This document shows, piece after piece, positions 53,790 through 64,000 of a stretch of DNA of 64,000 nucleotides. A model generated the notes under the pieces. The model made no database searches. It was not told where the DNA came from and saw only the letters and a list, made by a program, of their open reading frames with translations. Origin of the DNA: Manihot esculenta (taxonomy: Eukaryota > Streptophyta > Magnoliopsida > Malpighiales > Euphorbiaceae); the NCBI RefSeq assembly GCF_001659605.2, contig NC_035172.2, positions 17,919,051 to 17,983,050 of the forward strand, read 5' to 3'. Every line of letters starts with the position of its first letter. Positions within the stretch are counted from its first letter, which is position 1. The position numbers and the translations under genes were made by a program.

Positions 53790-56106
53790 ACGACCCGAAA
53801 ATCGGACCGCTACCGGCGCTAGGATCCAGGTCGGCATAAGGCCGCCGGGACCCGTAGCAAGCCTAACATACATCCTGTGAACCTGTTTAATCCCATACAT
53901 GATCAACAACATCCATAAAAATTTAAAACTTTTCTTTCATTCATACACCAAACTCAACCTGTGCATGCACTGAATATAGTCATAATCATAAACTTGACCC
54001 CTCTGTGGGATCTCATCAATGCCCCCAATGGGTGACATAACAAGTGTTGATTGGTTTACATCTACATCATAAAACATCTAAGATCATGTAATAAAAGGGA
54101 TAACAACATCCATAGGGTCAAGCACAACTTCTAATCCTCAATATCATTATACATAACATGACTATTCAAACTTTACATCATTATACAATTTATCATGTCC
54201 ACTATCTATCTATTACAAACATAAGACTTTACTCTTCTTGACTTCTCTGTCTAGCCCGTACCTGCAATCCTGGGGGGTTAGGAAAAAAGGGGTGAGCTAC
54301 TAGAGCCCAGTGAGCAGAATAATAGAAAACAAAATTTAAAATCTCATGTCATCATGTAATGCAACACATCACAACAAATCACATCTCGGATGGTATTGTC
54401 ACCAATAGCCCTCTACATTCCAAAGTGCCGGAACGTAGAATGGGTACAACCGGTCTTTCTCTTAACATAACATATCATAACATTCCAATGTGCCAGGGAC
54501 ATAGAATGGGTACAACCTGGACTTTCTCTTACATAGTGCCAGGGACGTAGAATGGGTACAACCTGGACTTCCATACCATATCATGCCGTAACATCATCAT
54601 ACCATATGAGGACTAGAGGATCATCCAATAACCAATCCACATCAACATCATAAATGCAATGCAACATATTCGTGAATTCTAATGCAAGCAACCTAATTCA
54701 TCACATGGCATTCATGATGCATGAACATGCTAAAAACTTTATAATTTATTTGCTTTAAATCGTAAAGGTTTATTCTACTCACCTCTTGGCTAGCTCTGAC
54801 AAAGACTGAAGCAGCTAACTCACTGCTGGGGTCCTCGGTTCCTCAGGTCCGAACCTACACAGGTGGACTCAAATGAGGGACCAAACAACTAGAACATAAC
54901 TCTAAAAACATCCCCCAAAAACCCTCTAAAACTCCTCAAAACATCCATGCAAAAATATGCAAAGGAAGGCTGGATAGGGCACTTTCGGCGGCAGGTTCGG
55001 CGGCCGAAAGTCGCTCCAGAGCCGAAAGTCAGGCAGGTTCGGCGGCACCTTTGGCGGCCGAAACTCCCAGACAGAGGCGAAACTCATGCATGTTCGGCGG
55101 CACTTTCGGCGGCCGAAACTCCCAGACAGAGAAGAAAGTCTCCTTTCGGGGGCAAGCTTCGGCAGCCGAAGGCTGCCTCCACAAGATGGTTCGGCGGCCG
55201 AAAGTCCTTTCGGCTGCCGAACCTGGTTTCTCCCAAAGGGCAGAAACTTGGTTCAAACATGCACAAATGCCTCCAAACTCATACCATCATGCATTTAGCT
55301 CAACCAAAACATGCATACAAGCTCCTAGGGGTCTCAAACTACCTTAAACCCCAACTACAACACATCAAACATACATTTACAAGCCACATTGCTCAAAAAC
55401 TCATCAAAAACCCATAAACTCAACATAAGCTTACTCATGCATTTTCTACCCCATGAACTTGCATAAAACTTGTTTAAAACATAATGTAAGCTAGAGATCG
55501 ACTCTTACCTCTTGAAGATCGAGAGAGAGACGACCTAATCTTGGAGATGGGAGATTTTTCACTTCCTTGGGTCTCAAAGCTCAAAACTTGCTCAAAACTT
55601 GGAAAATCTTCAAAACAAGATGAAAACCTGTGAAAATCGTGAAAGACTTGAAGGAAAGAACTCAAGATCGGTGAGGGGCGGTGGAGAGCTCACCTTGGCC
55701 GAAAATGGGGAAAAAGCTCGCCCGTTTTCGGCTAAGGGACCCTTTTATAGTGGCTGGTCAGGCCACGTTCGGGGGCCGAACGTGCCTCCGCATGCATGCC
55801 ATGTTCGGCGGCCGAACTTGAGGTTCGGCGACCGAACCTGGTCTTCCCTCACTTATGCCTTCGGGGGCCTAAGGCACACCCAAAATGCCTGCATGTTCGG
55901 CGGCCGAACTTTGAGTTTCGGCGGTCGAACCTGAGTTTTCCTCCAACGTTGTTTTTATTCAAAAATTCATTTCCTCTTTACTTAAAATCATCAAAAACAT
56001 TAAAACATTTCATGAAAACATGGTTTTACCCTTCTAGAGGTCTCCGACACCCGAGATTTCACCGGACGGTAGGAATTCCGATACCGGAGTCTAGCCGGGT
56101 ATTACA
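53790..56106 (-). mobile_element. Element G 3' LTR (left, 2317 bp)
   Basis: Starts at ACGACCCG, lacking the outermost TGTA, and ends GGGTATTACA at 56106. TATA at 55741-55750. Close relative of the solo LTR at 10015-12322. Confidence 0.88.
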
Positions 56107-56143
56107 TTCTCCCCCCCTTAAGAACATTCGTCCCCGAATGTTC
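56107..56143 (-). promoter_or_regulatory. Hairpin and polypurine tract of element G
   Basis: Hairpin 56122-56143 with the same arms as E and loop GGGA; 15 nt to the LTR with an AAGGGGGGGAGAA tract. Confidence 0.85.
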
Positions 56144-56214
56144 CTCAACTAGCACATAGCATGGCATACACATAACATACATACAAAGCACAGAAAACTC
56201 ACAAGGAACAAACC

Positions 56215-57693
56215 TCAGAAAAGATAAGGGTATTGCTGGAGCATGGACTCCCGTGTCTCCCAGGTGCACTATTCTATATTGTAGTGGTTCCACAGGACTT
56301 TCACCATCGGGATTTCCTTGTTTCTCAGCTTTCTGATCTGGGTGTCTATGATCCGTACTGGCTGCTCAACATAGGTGAGATCCTCTTGGATCTCCACATC
56401 AGGCTCACTAAGAACCTTGCCCGGATCTGACACAAATTTCCTCAACATTGAAACATGGAAAATCAGATGGATTCTTGCCATTGAAGCAGGCAAATCTAGC
56501 TTGTACGACACATTCCCAATCTTCTGCAAGATTTCAAAGGGTCCGATGTATCGTGGGGCTAGTTTACCTTTCTTCCCAAAGCGAACCACTCCCCTCATTG
56601 GAGACACCTTAAGCAATACCAGATCCCCCTCCTGAAACTCTACTTGCCGTCTGCGGATGTCTGCATAACTCTTCTGTCTGCTTACAGCAGTCTTGATCCT
56701 CTCTCTGATTACGGGTACCACCCTGCTGGTAATCTCTACTAGCTCAGGCCCTGCCAAGGCCTTTTCTCCAACTTCTTCCCAGCAAACAGGTGACCTGCAC
56801 TTCCTTCCATACAAAGCTTCATATGGAGCCATCCCGATGCTAGCATGATGGCTGTTATTGTAGGCAAACTCCACCAAAGGTAGATGCTGCCTCCAAGAAC
56901 CGCCAAAGTCTAGCACACACATTCTGAGCATATCCTCGATAGTCTGGATGGTCCTTTTTGACTGTCCATCAGTCTGGGGGTAGAAGGCAGTACTGAAATC
57001 CAACCTAGTACCCATGGCATTCTGCAGACTCCGCCAAAACCTGGAGGTGAACTGGGGCCCTCTATCGGACACTATCGAAACAGGAACCCCATGCAGCCTG
57101 ACGATCTCATCGACGTACACCTGCGCCAATTTTTCCACAGAATAGCCACTCCTGACAGGGATGAAGTGAGCAGATTTGGTGAGTCTGTCCACAATCACCC
57201 ATATGGAGTCCAATCCGTTGGACGTCGCCGGTAACCCCACTACGAAGTCCATAGCTATATTCTCCCATTTCCACTCTGGAATAGGTAGCGGGTTAAGCAT
57301 TCCAGCCGGCTTCTGATGTTCCAGCTTCACCCTCTGGCACACTTCGCAGGCTGACACAAACTGTGCCACTTCTTTCTTCATCGCTGGCCACCAATAAACT
57401 TTCCTCAAATCTTGATACATCTTGGTGGCTCCGGGGTGAACACTGTATCTTGCATTATGAGCCTCCCTCATAATGTCTCCTTTTAGCCCTATGTCATATG
57501 GTACACACAATCGACTCCCATAGCGGAGGATCCCCTTGTCGTCAAATCTGAACTCACTATCTTTGCCTGACTGAACAGTCCTGGCAATCTTCACTAACTC
57601 TGGGTCCTCATGCTGTTTCTAAGCCACCTGCTCCAGAAACACAGGTGTCACTCTCATCTGGGCCACTAAAGCACCTGTACCAGACAACTCCAA
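56215..57693 (-). pseudogene. Tekay element G integrase and chromodomain, broken
   Basis: A 441-aa open piece (57594-56269) spans the integrase zinc finger (CEVC), [33 protein letters not shown] (His to Tyr before PQTDG), the GPY/F-type block and most of the chromodomain tail. It is limited upstream by CAG-to-TAG near 57618 and downstream by TAG within IEECTWE near 56272. The full reading ends at TGA 56215-56217. The LAQVYVDE site, which is a stop in E, is intact here. Confidence 0.87.
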
Positions 57694-58902
57694 CTATAGA
57701 CCTTCATCAATGAGCTTGTAAAACTCCTTCACCACTGGTCTCCTCTCTGCCGTGATGTGGGATAGACAGCCTAGTGACTTCCGGCTTAGGGCGTCTGTCA
57801 CAACATTCGCCTTACCCGGATGATACTGGATCTTGCAATTATAGTCACTCAGCAGCTCCACCCATCTCCTCTGTCTCAAATTCAAATCTCTTTGACTCAG
57901 GATGTACTGCAGGCTCTTATGATCTGTAAAGATCTCACATTTTACCCCATAGAGGTAGTGCCTCCACATCTTGAGTGCAAAGATTACTGCTGCCATCTCA
58001 AGGTCATGTGTGAGGTAATTCAACTCATGCTTCTTTAGCTGTCTAGAAGCATAAACAATCACCCTCTCATTCTGCATTAGTACACAACCCAGTCCCACAC
58101 GGGACGCATCACAAAAGACTGTAAAGTCCTCATCACTAGATGGCAGAGCTAACACTGGTGCTGAAGTCAACCTTTTCTTAAGCTCTTCAAAACTCTCTTC
58201 GCACTAGTCGGTCCACACAAACTTTTGATTCTTCCTGGTCAACCTGGTCAGAGGAGCTGCAATCTTTGAGAAGTCCTGAACGAACCTCCTGTAGTAACCT
58301 GCCAAACCCAAGAAACTTCTAATCTCTGTCACTGAAGTGGGTCTAGGCTAGTTAGCCACAGTTTCTGTCTTCTTGGGGTCCACCTCTATTCCATTTTCTG
58401 ACACTACATGCCCCAAGAATGAAATGCTCCTCAGCCAGAACTCACACTTAGAGAACTTGGCATACAAACCATGTTCCCTCAAGGTCTGCAGAACCAACCT
58501 CAGATGATGGGCATGCTCCTCTGCATTCCTGGAATACACTAAGATATCATCTATGAAGACAATAACAAAGTGATCCAGGTATTGACTAAACACTTTGTTC
58601 ATGAGATCCATGAATGCTGCAGGGGCGTTGGTTAACCCGAACGGCATTACAAGGAACTCAAAATGCCCATATCTAGTCTTGAAAGCTGTCTTTGGCACAT
58701 CCTCATCTCTGATCCTCAGCTGATGGTACCCAGATCTCAGATCTATTTTGGAGAAACAACCCGCTCCTGCTAGCTGGTTGAATAGATCGTCGATCCTAGG
58801 CAAAGGGTACTTATTCTTGGTAGTGACTTTGTTCAACTGCCTGTAGTCGATACAAAGCCTAAGGGATCCATCCTTCTTTCTCACAAACAAAACTGGTGCA
58901 CC
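57694..58902 (-). pseudogene. Tekay element G reverse transcriptase and RNase H, broken
   Basis: Reverse transcriptase piece 58890-58348 ([28 protein letters not shown]) and RNase H piece 58170-57694 ([22 protein letters not shown]). They are separated by TGG-to-TAG near 58350 and CAG-to-TAG near 58205. A further TGG-to-TAG near 58903 lies in STSPWGAP, the same codon that is mutated in D at about 40667. Confidence 0.87.
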
Positions 58903-61191
58903 CTAAGGTGAGGTGCTCGGTCGGATGAAGCCCTTTTCTACCAGCTCTTGCAACTGTTCTTTCAATTCTTTCAACTCAGCTGGAGCCATCCTGTAGGGAG
59001 GGATAGAGATCGGTCGGGTTCCAGGCATCAGTTCTATCTCGAACTCTATCTCCCTAGCAGGTGGTAAACCTGGCAGCTCATCTGGGAAGACGTCTAGAAA
59101 CTCTCTAACCACTGGCACCGAGGCGGGCTCTCTAACCTGACTGCTAAGCTCTCTCACATGAGCCAAATACCCCTGACATCCCTTCCTAAGCAACCTATGA
59201 GCCTGAAGAGCTGATATCAGACCTCTAGGTGTACCCCTCCTATCTCCCCTGAAGACAACCTCTGACCCATCCTGACCTCTGAACCTGACTACCTTGTCCC
59301 TGCAGTCCAAGGTAGCACCATGGGTAGATAACCGGTCCATCCCTAGAATGACGTCAAAATCTGTCAAGTCTAGAACCACAAGGTCGGCGGACAAGCATCT
59401 TCCCTCAACAAACACAGGACTACACTGGCAGACTGACTCTGCCACTGATGGATCACACTTGGGTCCACTGACCCAGAGAGGACACTCTAACTCAGAGATC
59501 ATCAACCCTAACCTCTGAACGGCTCTCGGAGTAATAAAAGAATGAGATGCACCAGGGTCCATCAAGGCATACACATCTGAACAACCAATGACTAAATTAC
59601 CTGCCACCACGGTGTTAGATGCATCTGCCTCCTGTTGAGTCATCGTGAAGATCCGTGCTGGAGTTGATGGACCTTCACCTCTGAAACCCGCTGAAGAAGA
59701 GGCTGCCCCTCTCCCTCTGCCTCTGCCACTGGCCTGAGTCACGGCTGGAGCTGCTGGCTGAGCCACACTACCAGAAGCTGTCTGCTGAGACTGTGCTCCA
59801 AAAGCTGCCCTAGGACACTCCCGAGCCATGTGTCCCTCTTGCCCGCATCTGAAACAGGCTGCGGTCCCAGCTCAGCAAACTCCCCTGTGTGGCCTACTAC
59901 ACTTTGCACAAACTGCATTATCTGCACCACAGCTTGAGCCACTCCCTAGTCCCAGACTAGACTTGACCTTGTTCCAAAACTTGTTCTTCTTGGGCTTCCT
60001 AGTGGTATTACTCCACTTTTTGCTACCTGAAGTTGCTGCACTAAAAGAAGAAGAGCCTGGGGTCTTAGAACCAGAAGGCTGTGCCACTGACTGTTTAACT
60101 GCTCCCTGAACGATGGCACTGGCCTCCATTTTCCGGGCCATATCCACTATGACGTGGAAGCTCTCCCTATCTACTGACTGGATCAAGGAGGAATATCTAG
60201 AGTGGAGTTTCATGATATACCTCCTTGACCTTTTCTGATCCGTGTCAAGGTTTTGCCCTGCAAATGGCAACAGCTCCAAGAATCTGTCTGTGAACTCCTC
60301 TACTCCCATCTCATCGGTCTGCCTCAACTGCTCAAACTCTATCATCTTCAGCTCCCTTGAACTATCTGGGAAAGCCCATCCTGCAAACTCGTTTGCAAAC
60401 TCCTCCCAAGACATGCTGTCTACTCTGGGGTTCACATAATTCTTGAACCACTCCCGTGCCTTCTTGCACTTAAGCGTGAACCCAGCCATCTGAATGGCTC
60501 TACTGTCATCAGCCCCAATCTCATTTGTGATCACCTTAACCCTTTCAAGATACACAAATGGGTCATCCCCTTTTTCGTACTGAGGAGCACCCAATTTCAT
60601 GTAGTCGGTCATCTTGACCTTGCTCCCCCTGGCTGAGCTAGGTCTAGGAGGTTGAGTAACTGGGGCTGCTGGTTCTGTAGGTGGTGGAGGTGGGGGTGCA
60701 GCATTCCCCGAGGTGGGGTTTGCCGGGTGAGGATAAAAGGGTGAGGGTGGATAAGCTGGGTACTGGGGGTGAGGTGGATAGAAAGGTGGATAAGGCATGT
60801 AGGTAGGGTAGGGGTTAAAGCTAGAGTAATCCGATGTGCCTCCCATCGGATACCCTGAACCCTGTGGGAAGGGTGGATAATGGGGTGGAAAACCATACCC
60901 CGAGGCCTGAGCGCCTCCCTGAGACTCCCATGTCCCTTCTTCCGTCATGCTAACATCCAGATTCCCATCCCTCCTCTGGTCCTCTTCCATAACCTCCCTC
61001 ACATCTGAAGAACTTCCTCCTCTATCTGTTCCCCTTCTGCTAGCATCAAAAGACCTTCTAGGGTCCCTTGACACTCTTTCTCTGCTTGATCTACATGACA
61101 TTGCCCTAGGCAATGCAAGAGGACGGGCGCTCGTGCCCTCATCCTCAGGTGGCACTCCAGTCAATCGTGCAGATCGACGAGTTCCCCTCAT
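58903..61191 (-). pseudogene. Tekay element G gag and protease, one stop
   Basis: Starts [13 protein letters not shown] at 61191. Pro/Tyr-rich tract, gag domain, knuckle region CFRCGQEGHMAREC and protease [24 protein letters not shown]-to-TGA stop at 59872-59874 falls just before the zinc knuckle. The [11 protein letters not shown] block has Trp to Arg. The N-terminal third is closer to E, the gag domain closer to D (YMKLGAPQ..GDDPFVYLERVK), suggesting a mosaic. Confidence 0.86.
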
Positions 61192-61239
61192 CCTGTTTTC
61201 TGAAAGGCAGCACATAACAAGCAAACATTAGCATCATAT

Positions 61240-61263
61240 GGTTCATGTGGGCACACATGAACC
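61240..61263 (-). promoter_or_regulatory. Leader hairpin of element G
   Basis: GGTTCATGTG, loop TGCC, CACATGAACC on the minus strand; ten perfect pairs, 48 nt before the gag ATG. Confidence 0.6.
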
Positions 61264-61431
61264 CTCATCACATACATCACATATCATTAATGCACATGCA
61301 TATAATCATGGCATTTCACACCATCAAGCAAGACAGGACTCCACATCCTATCCTAGTGGACATGACCTTCTTATTGTGCTTGACCTTCTATAACATCTAT
61401 GAGCCCGACACTCTAGGTCCGACCATATGAA

Positions 61432-61449
61432 CCTAGGGCTCTGATACCA
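61432..61449 (-). promoter_or_regulatory. Primer-binding site of element G, tRNA-iMet type
   Basis: Minus strand TGGTATCAGAGCCCTAGG, three bases from the LTR at 61453. Confidence 0.9.
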
Positions 61450-61452
61450 TTC

Positions 61453-63814
61453 TGTAATGACCCGAAAATCGGACTGCTACCGGCGCTAGGATCCAGGTCG
61501 GCATAAGGCCACCGGGACCCGTAGCAAGCCTAACATACATCCTGTGAACCTGTTTAATCCCATACATGATCAACAACATCCATAAAAATTTAAAACTTTT
61601 CTTTCATTCAAACACCAAACTCAACCTGTGCATGCACTGAACATAGTCATAATCATAAACTTGACCCCTCTGTGGGATCTCATCAATGCCCCCAATGGGT
61701 GGCATAACAAGTGTTGAGTTGGTTTACATCTACATCATAAAACATCTAAGATCATGTAATAAAAGGGATAACAACATCCATAGGGTCAAGCACAACTTCT
61801 AATCCTCAATATCATTATACATAACATGACTATTCAAACTTTACATCATTATACAATTTATCATGTCCACTATCTATCTATTACAAACATAAGACTTTAC
61901 TCTTCTTGACTTCTCTGTCTAGCCCGTACCTGCAATCCTGGGGGGTTAGGAAAAAAGGGGTGAGCTACTAGAGCCCAGTGAGCATAATAATAGAAAACAA
62001 CATTTAAAATCTCATGTCATCATGTAATGCAACACATCACAACAAATCACATGTCGGATGGTATTGTCACCAATAGTCCTCTACATTCCAAAGTGCCAGA
62101 ACGTAGAATGGGTACAACCGGTCTTTCTCTTAACATAACATATCATAATATTCCAATGTGCCAGGGACGTAGAATGGGTACAACCTGAACTTTCTCTTAC
62201 ATAGTGCCAGGGACGTAGAATGGGTACAACCTGAACTTCCATACCATATCATGCCGTAACATCATCATACCATATGAGGACTAGAGGATCATCCAATAAC
62301 CAATCCACATCAACATCATAAATGCAATGCAACATATTCATGAATTCTAATGCAAGCAACCTAATTCATCACATGGCATTCATGATGCATGAACATGCTA
62401 AAAACTTTATAATTTATTTGCTTTAAATCGTAAAGGTTTATTCTACTCACCTCTTGGCTAGCTCTGACAAAGACTGAAGCAGCTAACTCACTGCTGGGGT
62501 CCTCGGTTCCTTAAGTCCGAACCTACACAGGTGTACTCAAATGAGGGACCAAACAACTAGAACATAACTCTAAAAACATCCCCCAAAAACCCTCTAAAAC
62601 TCCTCAAAACATCCATGCAAAAATATGCAAAGGAAGGCTGGACAGGGCACTTTCGGCGGCAGGTTCGACGGCCGAAAGTCCCTCCAGAGCCGAAAGTCAG
62701 GCAGGTTTGGTGGCACCTTTGGCGGCCGAAACTCCCAGACAGAGGCGAAACTCATGCATGTTCGGCGGCATTTTCGGCGGCTTAAACTCCCAGACAGAGA
62801 CGAAAGTCTCCTTTCGGGGGCAAGCTTCGGCAGCCAAAGGCTGCCTCCACAAGAGGGTTCGGCGGCCGAAAGTCCTTTCGGCTGCCGAACCTGGTTTCTC
62901 CCAAAGGGCAGAAACTTGGTTCAAACATGCACAAATGCCTCCAAACTCATACCATCATGCATTTAGCTCAACCAAAACATGCATACAAGCTCCTAGGGGT
63001 CTCAAACTACCTTAAACCCCAACTACAACACATCAAACATACATTTATAAGCCACATTGCTCAAAAACTCATCAAAAACCCGTAAACTCAACATAAGCTT
63101 ACTCATGCATTTTCTACCCCATGAACTTGCATAAAACTTGTTTAAAACATAATGTAAGCTAGAGATCAACTCTTACCTCTTGAAGATCGAGAGAGAGACG
63201 ACCTAATCTTGGAGATGGGAGATTTTTCACTTCCTTGGGTCTCCAAGCTCAAAACTTGCTCAAAACTTGGAAAATCTTCAAAACAAGATGAAAACCTGTG
63301 AAAATCGTGAAAGACTTGAAGGAAAGAACTCAAGATCGGTGAGGGACAGCGGAGAGCTCACCTTGGCCGAAAATGGGGAAAAAGCTCGCCTGTTTTCGGC
63401 TAAGGGACCCTTTTATAGTGGCTGGCCAGGCCACGTTCGGGGGCCGAACGTGCCTCCGTATGCATGCCATGTTCGGCGGCCGAACTTGAGGTTCGGCGGC
63501 CGAACTTGAGGTTCGGCGGCCGAACTTGAGGTTCGGCGGCCGAACCTGGTCTTCCCTCACTTATGCCTTTGGGGGCCTAAGGCACACCCGAAATGCCTGC
63601 ATGTTCGCCGGCCGAACTTTGAGTTTCGGCGGCCGAACCTGAGTTTTCCTCCAAGGTTGTTTTTATTCAAAAATTCATTTTCTCTTTACTTAAAATCATC
63701 AAAAATATTAAAACATTTCATGAAAACATGGTTTTACCCTTCTAGAGGTCTCCGACACTCGAGATTCTACTGGACGGTAGGAATTCCGATACCGGAGTCT
63801 AGCCGGGTATTATA
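61453..63814 (-). mobile_element. Element G 5' LTR (right, 2362 bp)
   Basis: TGTAATGACCCG at the left; right end GGGTATTATA, the terminal TTACA having changed to TTATA. TATA at 63409-63418. About 45 bp longer than the left LTR: 40 bp by extra 20-bp units at 63471-63546, and the missing TGTA of the other copy. Confidence 0.88.
63471..63546. repeat. 20-bp palindromic tandem repeat in G LTR
   Basis: Three consecutive copies of GTTCGGCGGCCGAACTTGAG followed by a partial fourth. The other G LTR has a single copy with one substitution (about 55803-55838), so two units were gained after G inserted. Confidence 0.85.
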
Positions 63815-64000
63815 GTGGACATGTAATGTATTGTGGATAGTATTGTGCTTGGCCCTATTGATAGATTGTAATCCCTTTTGTACATGATTTTTATGTAAAT
63901 GTTTTTAATGATGAGATGTGTTGAACCAAGCTTGATGTATGAGATGTTGACCCTACTAGAGTATTTGATGAGGGCTCTAGTATGGGGTTTTTATGTTTAT
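63815..64000 (+). mobile_element. F-type Tekay LTR fragment at the window end
   Basis: GTGGACATGTAATGTATTGTGG onward matches 43030-43215 and 53471-53655. It overlaps in LTR position with what is already present left of G (to 53789), so G did not simply insert in one LTR copy. Continues beyond the window. Confidence 0.8.

Noticed and set aside
1..64000. Host gene or non-coding RNA gene hidden between elements
   Set aside because: Every stretch longer than about 300 bp could be assigned to an LTR, an internal region or a remnant of a retroelement; nothing was left over with coding or structured-RNA character.

Overview
The window is plant nuclear DNA made almost entirely of nested, broken and inverted LTR retrotransposons. 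I find no host gene, no tRNA or rRNA gene and no CRISPR array. The plant signs are primer-binding sites complementary to plant tRNA-Asp and initiator tRNA-Met, Ty3/gypsy chromodomain (Tekay-like) polyproteins, an Athila-type gag, a Ty1/copia pol, and long LTRs of about 2.3 kb. This density of nesting suggests pericentromeric heterochromatin, probably of a eudicot. I cannot name the species from the sequence alone.

Layout. 1-9929 is a tandem LTR-internal-LTR-internal-LTR array (period exactly 4608 bp, minus strand) of a gag-only Athila derivative (element B). It sits in the protease region of a decayed Tekay element (A, plus strand, 9930-15923), which also carries a solo Tekay LTR (10015-12322, TSD CTAGA) and a 150-bp filler patch. 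The 3' LTR of A is fused head-to-head to an inverted LTR fragment (to 16782). 16783-20919 is a decayed minus-strand copia element. 20920-25796 is a second Athila derivative (C, plus strand) whose 3' LTR is cut by Tekay element D (25797 onward). D is split by element E (30519-40537, minus strand, TSD GAATT). E is the best preserved element: two 2332-bp LTRs that look identical, and a gag-pol frame broken by a single TAG. 40823-42951 is a truncated Tekay LTR (X). 42952-53789 is Tekay element F (plus strand, reverse transcriptase core deleted), which carries a small non-autonomous gypsy element H (47137-50979, TSD GTGCA). 53790-63814 is a decayed Tekay element G (minus strand), and the window ends in another F-type LTR piece.

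How the parts work together. The only biology visible is retrotransposition. LTR promoters (TATA boxes), tRNA primer sites, gag-pol frames and polypurine tracts are all recognisable. E could be nearly autonomous. B, C and H keep the cis signals but lack reverse transcriptase and integrase, so they would need enzymes supplied in trans.

The most interesting pattern I found is a small hairpin with an AGGA or GGGA loop at a fixed distance (15, 18 or 20 nt) upstream of the 3' LTR in three different families. The stem sequences differ between families but still pair. A second copy of a hairpin-polypurine module lies inside the Athila derivatives. The Tekay leaders also share a separate 10-bp hairpin 47-49 nt before the gag start, with variable loops and one G-U compensated pair.
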